Positions 16,501 to 22,579 of a stretch of DNA of 22,579 bases are shown piece after piece. The translations under genes and the position numbers were made by a program. Every line of letters begins with the position of its first letter. Within the stretch, counting starts at the first letter, position 1. Under the pieces are notes generated by a model. That model was not told the origin of the DNA. It did not search any database and saw only the letters and a list, made by a program, of their open reading frames with translations. Source of the DNA: BOG-933 sp037132135 (lineage in GTDB: Bacteria > Pseudomonadota > Alphaproteobacteria > Azospirillales > Azospirillaceae). The stretch covers positions 1 to 22,579 of the forward strand of contig JBAXPR010000056.1 in NCBI GenBank assembly GCA_037132135.1, read 5' to 3'.

Positions 16501-19500
16501 GCCTCAGTCCGACCGGTGTCCGGTCGCTGTCGGCCGCCCAGTTCGCGGCGCTGACGGTCGACGACATCGCGGTTCTCACCGCTCGGCAGTTTGCGGCCCT
16601 GACCACCGTGCAGATAGTGGCGCTGACCGCGGACCAGCTGGCGGCCCTCGGCGGGGCGCAGCTCGGCGCCCTGACCAGCGGCCAGCTGCGCAGCCTGACG
16701 GTGACCCGGCTGGCCGGCCTCAGCGCCGAGCAGTTCGGCGCCCTGACCGCGGGCCAGCTCGGGGCGCTGACCGCCGTCCAGCTGCACGGCCTCGCTCCGG
16801 ACGTCATCGGGCGGTTGAGCCTGACCCAGCTCGGCGGTCTGAGCGGCAGCCAGCTCGGCCAGCTGACCCTGGCCCAGTTCGCCGGCCTGACTCCGGCCCA
16901 GCTCGCGGCCCTCGACGACCGGCAGTTGCGCAGCCTGAGCGCGGCCCAGCTGGGCGCGCTCTCGGCCGACCAGCTCGACGGCCTGACCCCGGCCGCGATC
17001 GCCATCCTCAGCCCGGCCCAGCTCGCCGGCCTCGGGCCGGCCCAGTTCGCCGCGCTGAGCCCCGGCCAGTTCGCCGCCCTCGGCCCGGCCCAGCTCGGCA
17101 CCCTGACCACCAGCCAGATTCAGGGCTTTGGCGTCGACGAGATCGCGGCCCTGACCGCCGCTCAGCTGCGTGGCCTCAGTCCGGCCGAGCTTGGCGCCCT
17201 GACCCTGGACCAGCTGGGCGCGCTGTCGGCGACCCAGCTCGGCGCCCTCGGCACCGCCCAGCTCGCCGGTCTGAGCGCGGCCCAGCTCGGCGGCCTGACC
17301 GTCGACCAGCTCGCCGGTCTGAGCGCGATCGACATCCGATCGTTGTCGGAGGCCCAGCTCCTCGCGCTGTCGGCGGAAGACATCGCGGCCCTCAGCACCA
17401 CCCAGTTCGGCGCCCTGACCACCGTGCAGGTCGCGGCGCTGTCGGCCGACCAGCTGGCGGCGCTGACCGGGCCCCAGCTGGCGGCGCTGACCAGCAGCCA
17501 GCTGCGCAGCCTGACCGCAACCCGGCTGGCCGGCCTGAGCGCCGAGCAGTTCGGCGCCCTGACCGCGAGCCAGCTCGGGACGCTGACCACGGCCCAGCTG
17601 CACCGTCTCGCGCCCGATACCATCGCGCTGCTGACCCAGGCCCAGCTCGGCGGTCTGAGCAGCAGCCAGATCGGCGAGTTGACCCTGGCTCAGTTCGGTA
17701 GCCTCACGCCGGGCCAGCTGGCGGCGCTGAGCAGCAGCCAGCTGCGCAGCCTGACCGTGACCCAGCTGGGCGCGCTTTCGGCCGACCAGCTCGGCGGCCT
17801 GACCCCGGCCGCGCTCGCCGCCCTCGGGCCGGCGCAGATCGTCGGCCTCAGGCCGGCCCAGCTGGCGGCGCTGACCCTGGATCAGCTGGGCGGCCTCGGC
17901 CCGGCCCAGCTCGGCGCCCTGACCGCCAGCCAGCTTCGGGGTCTGAGTTTCGACGAGATCGCGGCGCTGACCGTGACCCAGCTGCGCGGCCTCACTCCGG
18001 CCGGGGTCGGCGTCCTGACCCCGAGCCAGCTGGGTGCGCTGTCGGCGGCCCAGCTGGGCGGCCTCGGCAGCGGCCAGATCGCGGCGCTGACCCCGACCCA
18101 GTTCGGCGCCCTTGGCAGCGATCAGCTGGGCGCGCTGACCCCGGCGCAGATCGGCGCGCTCGGCGGGGCGGCGTTCGGCGCGCTGGCGCTTGACCGGTTG
18201 CCCGGCCTCGGCACCAGCGCGATCCGGGCGATCACGCCCGCGGCCCTGACCGGCTTCAGCGCGACCCAGCTCGGCGGCTTCTCCGAGGATCAGATCCTGG
18301 CCCTGGCCCCGGGCCAGCTCGAGGCGCTGACCGCGGCTGCGGCCGGCGGCCTGCATGCCGGGGCGCTGGCGCGGCTGACGGCGAGCCAGAGCCACAGCCT
18401 GACCTCGACCCTGATCGGGGCGCTGACCACGGCCCAGCTGGCGGCGTTCAGCGCCACCCAGCTGGCCGAGATCACGGTGACGGCGCTGGGTGGCCTCAGC
18501 GCCGCCGACCTTGCCGCCTTCACCAGCGACCAGCTGAGCGGCCTCGGCGCCGGCCAGCTGGCCGGTCTCGGCACGGCGCAGCTGGCCGGCCTGACCCCGG
18601 ACGAGGTGGCGCTGCTCAGCTTGGCCCAGCTGGGCGGCCTGACTCCGGCCCAGCTCGGCGCTTTCAGCGTCAGCCAGCTCGGCGGTCTCGGCAGCGAGGC
18701 GCTCCAGGCGCTGACCACCAGCCAGACCGCCGCGCTGGCAGCCTCCCAGCTCGCCGGCCTGTCCCCGGCCCAGCTCGCGGCGCTGACCCCGACCCAGGTC
18801 GGCGCGCTGACTTTGGCCCAGCTGGACGGCCTCGGCCCGTCCCAGCTCGGCGTCCTGACGACCAGCCAGCTCGCCGCCCTGACCGCGCCCCAACTGGGCT
18901 GGTTCACGCTCACCCAGCTCGCCGGCCTGACCACCACCGGGATGCTGGCCCTGACCGCCACCGCCCTGGCCGGCCTGACCGCAACCGAACTCGGCGGTCT
19001 CGGCACCGGGCAGATCGGCAGCCTCAGCGCCGCCCAGTGGGGCGCGATCACCGGCACCGCCGTCGCCGGCCTGACCTCGAGCGGGCTCGGCGTGCTGACG
19101 CCGGCGGCGTTCGGCGGTCTTGGCGCGACCCGGATCGGTCTGCTGAGCACGGCGGCGATCGCCGGTTTGAGCGCCGACCAGCTCGGCCGGCTGACCCTGT
19201 CGCAGCTCGGCGGTCTGTCGCCGGGCCAGCTCGCCGTCTTCACCAGCACTCAGCTGGGCGGCCTCGGCAGCGGCCAGATCGCGGCGCTGACCCCGACCCA
19301 GTTCGGCGCCCTTGGCAGCGATCAGCTGGGCGCGCTGACCCCGGCGCAGATCGGCGCGCTCGGCGGGGCGGCGTTCGGCGCGCTGGCGCTTGACCGGTTG
19401 CCCGGCCTCGGCACCAGCGCGATCCGGGCGATCACGCCCGCGGCCCTGACCGGCTTCAGCGCGACCCAGCTCGGCGGCTTCTCCGAGGATCAGATCCTGG

Positions 19501-22500
19501 CCCTGGCCCCGGGCCAGCTCGAGGCGCTGACCGCGGCTGCGGCCGGCGGCCTGCATGCCGGGGCGCTGGCGCGGCTGACGGCGAGCCAGAGCCACAGCCT
19601 GACCTCGACCCTGATCGGGGCGCTGACCACGGCCCAGCTGGCGGCGTTCAGCGCCACCCAGCTGGCCGAGATCACGGTGACGGCGCTGGGTGGCCTCAGC
19701 GCCGCCGACCTTGCCGCCTTCACCAGCGACCAGCTGAGCGGCCTCGGCGCCGGCCAGCTGGCCGGTCTCGGCACGGCGCAGCTGGCCGGCCTGACCCCGG
19801 ACGAGGTGGCGCTGCTCAGCTTGGCCCAGCTGGGCGGCCTGACTCCGGCCCAGCTCGGCGCTTTCAGCGTCAGCCAGCTCGGCGGTCTCGGCAGCGAGGC
19901 GCTCCAGGCGCTGACCACCAGCCAGACCGCCGCGCTGGCAGCCTCCCAGCTCGCCGGCCTGTCCCCGGCCCAGCTCGCGGCGCTGACCCCGACCCAGGTC
20001 GGCGCGCTGACTTTGGCCCAGCTGGACGGCCTCGGCCCGTCCCAGCTCGGCGTCCTGACGACCAGCCAGCTCGCCGCCCTGACCGCGCCCCAACTGGGCT
20101 GGTTCACGCTCACCCAGCTCGCCGGCCTGACCACCACCGGGATGCTGGCCCTGACCGCCACCGCCCTGGCCGGCCTGACCGCAACCGAACTCGGCGGTCT
20201 CGGCACCGGGCAGATCGGCAGCCTCAGCGCCGCCCAGTGGGGCGCGCTCGGCCCGGACCAGATCATCGGCCTCGGCTCGGGTCAGCTGGTGGCCCTGACC
20301 ACGACGGCCCTGTCCGGGCTGAATTCCGCCGACCTTGGTGCCCTGACCACCACGGCGTTGCTGGGCCTCGGTTCGGATCAGCTGGGTGCTCTGGCCACGG
20401 CGCAGCTTGCCGGCCTTAGCGCGACCGGCCTCGGCGCCCTGACCGGTGCGGCGTTGCAGGGCTTGACGTCCGACCAGCTGGGCGCTCTGGCCGCGGCGCA
20501 GCTCGCCGGCCTCAGCGCGACCGGGCTGACCGGGCTGACGACGGTCCAGCTCGCGGGGCTGACCTCGGACCAGCTGGGCAGCCTCGCAACCTCGCAGCTC
20601 GCCGGTCTCAGCGTCACCGGGCTCGGCGCCCTGACCACGGCGCAGCTCGCGGGTCTGAGCGCGACCGGCCTCGGCGCCCTGACCGCGACCGCGGTCGAGG
20701 GCCTGACCTCGGACCAGCTGGGCGGGCTGGCGACGGCGCAGCTCGCCGGTCTTGGCGCGACCCTGATCGCGGCCCTTTCGACCGGGGCGTTGCAGGCGCT
20801 GGGGTCGGATCAGCTCGGCGCCCTGACCACGGTCCAGCTTGCCGGCCTCGGCGCAACCGGCCTCGGCGCTCTGAGCGGTGCGGCGTTGCAGGGCCTGACC
20901 TCGGATCAGCTGGCGGCGCTGACCACCGGGCAGGGCGCGGGACTGACTCCGGCCGAACTCGGCGGGCTTTCGAACGGTCAGCTCGCCGGGCTGACCTCGT
21001 GGCTGCTCGCCGCCCTGACCTCCACACAGATCGGCGGGCTCAACCCGGATCAGTTGGGCGGCCTGTCGACGACGGTGCTGCAGGGCCTGACATCAGACCA
21101 GCTCGGAGTCCTGACCCTGGCTCAGATCGAGGGTCTGACCTGGACCAGGATCGGCCTGCTGACGCCGACGGCACTGCAGGGGCTGACCTCGGACCAGCTG
21201 AGCGGGCTGACCGCGGCACAGCTCAACACACTGACCTCGGATCAGATCGCCGCGATGACGACGACGCAGATCGTGAGCCTCAGCTCCGAGATGCTCGGCG
21301 CCCTGGCCCCGGTTCAGATCGGCGGGCTGACCTCGGACCAGATCGGCGCCCTGACCAGCGATCAGATCGAGACCCTGACCCCGGCGCTGATCGGCGCGCT
21401 GACCGTGACCGCGATTCACGGCCTGACCTCGGACCAGCTGGCGATGCTGACCTGCGCCGGCATTGCCGGGCTGGCGTCGACCGGGCTCGGCGCCCTGACC
21501 ACCACCGCCCTGGGCGGGCTGACCCCGGCGCAGCTCGCGGGCCTGACCCCGGCGCAGCTCGCGGGTCTGAGGTCGGACCAGCTCGGGGTCTTGTCGACGA
21601 CCCAGCTCGCGGGCCTGACCCCGACCGGGCTCGGCGCCCTGACCACCACGGCGCTGCCCGGCCTGACCCCGGACGATCTCGCCGCGCTCAGCACGACCCA
21701 GCTGACGGGCCTGACCGCGACCGAAATCGGTGTGCTGGCGGTCCAGTGTCTGAGTTCGGCGCAGCTCGGCGCCCTGACCACGACCCAGATCCTGGCGCTG
21801 AGCCTGACCGGGATCAGAGCCCTGACGGTCTCCGCGCTGCCCGGCCTGACCACGACCGCAGTCCAGGCTCTGACCGTCACCCAGCTCGCGGGCCTGAGTT
21901 CGGATCAGCTCGGCGCCCTGACGGTGATCGAGATCGCCGCGCTCAGCACGACCCAGCTCGGGGCGCTGCCGACCACGGCCTTGCCCGGCCTTGGCTCGGA
22001 CCAGCTGGCCGCCCTGTCGACGACCCAGCTCCGGGGCCTCAGCTCGACCGGTCTCGGCCTCCTGCCGGGCACGGCGCTGCCCGGCCTGAGTTCGACCGAA
22101 CTCCTGGCGCTGTCGACGACCCAGCTGCGCGGCTTCAGTTCGAGCGCCCTCGGCCTCCTGCCGACCACGGCGCTGGCCGGCCTCAGCTCGACCGGCCTCG
22201 GCGCCCTGACCACGACCCAGATCCGCGGCCTGACCTCGACCGAACTCGGCCTGCTGACCACGACCGTGCTCTCGGGCCTGAGTTCGACCGCGCTCGGGGC
22301 GCTGACCACGACGGCGCTGCCCGGCCTGACCACGACCGGGCTGGGCGCCCTGACCACGACCCAGCTGCTCGGCCTGACCCTGGCCGAACTCGCGGCGCTC
22401 GCGGCGACGGCGGTGCAAAGCCTCGGCTCGGACCAGCTGGGCGCGCTGACCACGACGGCGCTGCCCGGCCTGACCTCGGATCAGCTGCTCGGCCTGTCGA

Positions 22501-22579
22501 CGACCCAGGTTCGCGGCCTGACCTCGACCCAGCTCGGGGCGCTGCCGACCACGGCCTTGCCCGGCCTTGGCTCGGACCA
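13509..22579 (+). CDS. Giant octapeptide-repeat protein, 3' end outside window
   Basis: Open from ATG 13509 to the window end without a stop: 3023 complete codons. GAAAGAG at 13495-13501 is a moderate ribosome binding site 7 bases upstream; ATG 13533 is a second candidate. After about eight residues (MAINNGTP) the protein is nothing but octapeptides of pattern [T/S/G]-x-x-Q-[L/I/V/F]-x-[A/G]-[L/F], for example TTTQLAGL and SADQLGAL. Composition is extreme: Leu, Ala, Gly, Thr, Ser and Gln dominate, Lys almost vanishes after the first fifth, and Trp, Tyr and Cys are rare. There is no N-terminal signal peptide or recognisable domain, so any export would need a C-terminal or non-classical signal. 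Leu/Ile periodicity implies a regular solenoid or short capped helices. I recall LTxxQ-type arrays in large hypothetical proteins of other alphaproteobacteria but know no assigned function. Structural, surface or ruler-like roles are guesses. Confidence 0.88.
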   Translation, partial: MAINNGTPMAEIRALTTSQLEALSSVELSALTTTQIAGFTLDQVQVFSRGQIASLGLAQVKGFTPFQVSAFSTTQIRGLSADQIGALTSRQVGGLSADQFGVLRADQIAALTTTVIAGLTNDQLGSLTTEQVRALSPSQLGSLSSDQIRALATDQIAALTQGQVSRLTTTQLKALSVEDIGTLSGLQVAALTASQIAALTPSQLGGLTPAQIQKLETNQLAALTATQLGALGADQAAGLTAARINGLTATQVRGISAELIAALTATQLRGFSASGLGALGTGQLAALTADEVGALSAAQMPFLTATQIRALSIEQIGGLTARQLGALTGSQLGALGSVQLGALSTTQIRGLTPTQIKGLGTAQTGSLSPEGLAAFSLAQVRSLSAAQVTALGTDQIAALTATAVGALATTQLAALTTVQVGALTSDQIRALTTAQLAGLSANQSGALSVDQLPGLTAKQLAALGPATLRGLATDVVAGLTTVQSGGLTTLQLGALSTAQLLALGGEVIAALTPAQLHGFAAKQLALLSDDQVGALTATQLAILTATQLAGLTTVQIAALSGDQLGGIGSFQIGALTTRQIVALSSAQLGALSGRQLDGLSVAGVAALTVTQLDGLSATALASLSPAQLAGFGSVQLAALSPRQLGGLSAAQLGGLTTSQLQGLGSDEIAALTVTQLRGLGAGQLGALGPGQLGALSAAQLAALSTTQLGGLTATGIGALTGDQLRGLSSLDIRALSAVQLAALTADDIAVLGATQLGALTTAQVAALSATQLAALTLTQLGSLTSGQLRSLTVTRLAGLSAEQFGALTASQIGALSCAQVRGLTADGIGRLTLTQLGGLSGSQLCQLTLTQLGGLAPAQLAALGDRQLRSLTATQLGALSADQLDGLSPAALATLSVTQLAGLGPLQLGSLSLSQVGGLGAAQLGALTTSQLQGIGAEAMAALTATQLHGFSPTELGALSAVQLGVLSATQLGALGTAQLAGLSATQVGALTGDQVRGLSPTGVRSLSAAQFAALTVDDIAVLTARQFAALTTVQIVALTADQLAALGGAQLGALTSGQLRSLTVTRLAGLSAEQFGALTAGQLGALTAVQLHGLAPDVIGRLSLTQLGGLSGSQLGQLTLAQFAGLTPAQLAALDDRQLRSLSAAQLGALSADQLDGLTPAAIAILSPAQLAGLGPAQFAALSPGQFAALGPAQLGTLTTSQIQGFGVDEIAALTAAQLRGLSPAELGALTLDQLGALSATQLGALGTAQLAGLSAAQLGGLTVDQLAGLSAIDIRSLSEAQLLALSAEDIAALSTTQFGALTTVQVAALSADQLAALTGPQLAALTSSQLRSLTATRLAGLSAEQFGALTASQLGTLTTAQLHRLAPDTIALLTQAQLGGLSSSQIGELTLAQFGSLTPGQLAALSSSQLRSLTVTQLGALSADQLGGLTPAALAALGPAQIVGLRPAQLAALTLDQLGGLGPAQLGALTASQLRGLSFDEIAALTVTQLRGLTPAGVGVLTPSQLGALSAAQLGGLGSGQIAALTPTQFGALGSDQLGALTPAQIGALGGAAFGALALDRLPGLGTSAIRAITPAALTGFSATQLGGFSEDQILALAPGQLEALTAAAAGGLHAGALARLTASQSHSLTSTLIGALTTAQLAAFSATQLAEITVTALGGLSAADLAAFTSDQLSGLGAGQLAGLGTAQLAGLTPDEVALLSLAQLGGLTPAQLGAFSVSQLGGLGSEALQALTTSQTAALAASQLAGLSPAQLAALTPTQVGALTLAQLDGLGPSQLGVLTTSQLAALTAPQLGWFTLTQLAGLTTTGMLALTATALAGLTATELGGLGTGQIGSLSAAQWGAITGTAVAGLTSSGLGVLTPAAFGGLGATRIGLLSTAAIAGLSADQLGRLTLSQLGGLSPGQLAVFTSTQLGGLGSGQIAALTPTQFGALGSDQLGALTPAQIGALGGAAFGALALDRLPGLGTSAIRAITPAALTGFSATQLGGFSEDQILALAPGQLEALTAAAAGGLHAGALARLTASQSHSLTSTLIGALTTAQLAAFSATQLAEITVTALGGLSAADLAAFTSDQLSGLGAGQLAGLGTAQLAGLTPDEVALLSLAQLGGLTPAQLGAFSVSQLGGLGSEALQALTTSQTAALAASQLAGLSPAQLAALTPTQVGALTLAQLDGLGPSQLGVLTTSQLAALTAPQLGWFTLTQLAGLTTTGMLALTATALAGLTATELGGLGTGQIGSLSAAQWGALGPDQIIGLGSGQLVALTTTALSGLNSADLGALTTTALLGLGSDQLGALATAQLAGLSATGLGALTGAALQGLTSDQLGALAAAQLAGLSATGLTGLTTVQLAGLTSDQLGSLATSQLAGLSVTGLGALTTAQLAGLSATGLGALTATAVEGLTSDQLGGLATAQLAGLGATLIAALSTGALQALGSDQLGALTTVQLAGLGATGLGALSGAALQGLTSDQLAALTTGQGAGLTPAELGGLSNGQLAGLTSWLLAALTSTQIGGLNPDQLGGLSTTVLQGLTSDQLGVLTLAQIEGLTWTRIGLLTPTALQGLTSDQLSGLTAAQLNTLTSDQIAAMTTTQIVSLSSEMLGALAPVQIGGLTSDQIGALTSDQIETLTPALIGALTVTAIHGLTSDQLAMLTCAGIAGLASTGLGALTTTALGGLTPAQLAGLTPAQLAGLRSDQLGVLSTTQLAGLTPTGLGALTTTALPGLTPDDLAALSTTQLTGLTATEIGVLAVQCLSSAQLGALTTTQILALSLTGIRALTVSALPGLTTTAVQALTVTQLAGLSSDQLGALTVIEIAALSTTQLGALPTTALPGLGSDQLAALSTTQLRGLSSTGLGLLPGTALPGLSSTELLALSTTQLRGFSSSALGLLPTTALAGLSSTGLGALTTTQIRGLTSTELGLLTTTVLSGLSSTALGALTTTALPGLTTTGLGALTTTQLLGLTLAELAALAATAVQSLGSDQLGALTTTALPGLTSDQLLGLSTTQVRGLTSTQLGALPTTALPGLGSD
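15340..18050 (+). repeat. 816-bp (34-octad) higher-order repeat, about 3.3 units
   Basis: Equivalent segments beginning CTGACC(A/G)CCAGCCAG occur at 15471, 16287, 17103 and 17919, each exactly 816 bp apart. A second marker, CTGACCAGC(G/A)GCCAGCTGCGCAG, occurs at 15855, 16671 and 17487, again 816 bp apart. One 82-bp stretch is identical between units (15853-15934 and 16669-16750). At protein level each 272-aa unit carries landmarks such as QLRSLT, TRLAGLSAEQFGAL, QLGALSADQL, DEIAAL and DIR(A/S)LS in the same order. Outer boundaries are approximate because similarity fades. Confidence 0.88.
18051..19046 (+). repeat. 996-bp exact direct repeat, copy 1
   Basis: Identical base for base to 19251-20246, checked line by line; the first mismatches are at 18050/19250 and 19047/20247. 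The offset is exactly 1200 bp (50 octads). It encodes 332 residues and includes an unusual block with few Gln anchors (AAFGALALDRLPGLGTSAI) and a TSQTAALAASQ segment. Confidence 0.97.
19251..20246 (+). repeat. 996-bp exact direct repeat, copy 2
   Basis: Second copy of 18051-19046. The 204-bp interval between the copies (19047-19250) does not match the sequence flanking either copy, so this is not a simple clean tandem duplication. Confidence 0.97.
20403..20930 (+). repeat. 96-bp (4-octad) higher-order repeat
   Basis: The CAG of the recurring QLAGL(S/G)xTG block falls at 20403, 20499, 20595, then 20643, 20739 and 20835: 96-bp steps with one 48-bp half step. The 32-aa unit reads QLAGL-SATGLGAL-xxAALQGL-TSDQLGAL. 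Two of the four octads lack the usual Gln (TG or AA in its place), giving this zone a different texture from the central array. Confidence 0.8.
21949..22003 (+). repeat. 55-bp exact repeat, internal copy
   Basis: Identical to the last 55 bases of the window (22525-22579), 576 bp (24 octads) apart. The base before it is A here and T in the other copy, so 55 bp is the maximal leftward match. Confidence 0.95.
22525..22579 (+). repeat. 55-bp exact repeat, copy at the window end
   Basis: Second copy of 21949-22003; the window stops at its last base. The coincidence suggests a contig that ended at an unresolved repeat. Confidence 0.95.

Larger units (their letters stand above)
13539..22579 (+). 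repeat. 24-bp coding tandem repeat array (about 375 copies)
   Basis: Each 24-bp unit encodes one octapeptide; a typical unit reads CTGACC-NNN-NNN-CAG-CTC-GGC-GCC. Using the CAG (Gln) codon as anchor, units fall at positions equal to 3 modulo 24 at every site I sampled between 13539 and 21723 (341 intervals). Between 21723 and 21762 the spacing is 39 instead of 48, a 9-bp deletion, and from there to the end the phase is 18 modulo 24. Units are degenerate at third bases and at codons 2-3 of the octad; they are coding repeats, not CRISPR. Confidence 0.93.

Noticed and set aside
13476..20093. A 2205-residue open frame on the minus strand, rich in GRGQ/AELGR repeats
   Set aside because: It is the antisense shadow of the octad array: a 24-bp unit with no stop in that frame stays open wherever the repeat continues. 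The + frame is longer, begins with a plausible ribosome binding site and promoter, and has a hydrophobic pattern that makes structural sense.
13539..22579. Regular 24-bp repeats as a CRISPR array
   Set aside because: There are no spacers: units are contiguous, degenerate at codon third positions and maintain an open reading frame, so they are coding repeats.
13539..22579. Ice-nucleation protein
   Set aside because: Octapeptide period is shared, but the AGYGSTxT signature, the TxT motif and the Tyr ladder are absent.
13539..22579. TALE-like sequence-specific DNA-binding array
   Set aside because: The LTPxQ start resembles the first TALE helix, but the unit is 8 residues rather than 33-35 and lacks the second helix and basic character.

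Overview
GC-rich window (by eye about 70% G+C) from an alphaproteobacterium, most likely Rhodospirillales. The evidence is a DUF1013/TrcR-type cell-cycle regulator, an FYDLN-type zinc-ribbon protein, an alphaproteobacterial XerD neighbourhood, and the codon bias. I cannot name a species.

Layout. Positions 99-3760 (+): an unrecognised 275-aa protein, the TrcR-like regulator, a TlyA rRNA methyltransferase/hemolysin family protein, and a soluble histidine kinase with an N-terminal cyclic-nucleotide-binding domain. Positions 3768-9390 (-): read in transcription order, a membrane-anchored TAXI solute-binding protein, adenine phosphoribosyltransferase (apt), pseudouridine-5'-phosphate glycosidase (psuG), a 49-aa membrane protein, a 508-aa secreted alanine-rich protein and XerD. 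From apt to xerD the genes overlap or nearly abut, which suggests one operon joining nucleobase/pseudouridine salvage to a xerD block. Positions 9561-12501 (+): a full-length LsrF-type aldolase/thiolase with no other lsr gene, a SAM methyltransferase and an unrecognised membrane protein. Positions 12533-12946 (-): the FYDLN-type protein. Positions 12947-13508 are non-coding and end in a strikingly AT-rich leader with a promoter-like element.

The remaining 9 kb (13509 to the window end) is one open reading frame on the + strand with no stop, at least 3023 residues, built almost entirely of an octapeptide, [T/S/G]-x-x-Q-[L/I/V]-x-[A/G]-[L/F], encoded by 24-bp units. About 375 copies are present. 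The 24-bp register holds for 341 successive intervals and slips once, by 9 bp, near 21730. Larger structure is superimposed: an 816-bp (34-octad) higher-order repeat at about 15340-18050, a perfect 996-bp duplication (18051-19046 = 19251-20246, offset exactly 1200 bp), and a 96-bp (4-octad) repeat at about 20400-20930. The window ends exactly at the end of a 55-bp exact repeat, so it may be a contig end and the gene's 3' end is missing. This giant octad protein is the most unusual object here. Its function cannot be read from the sequence: it has no signal peptide and no recognisable N-terminal domain, and its C-terminus is outside the window.

All similarity statements come from recognising motifs by eye; no database search was run.
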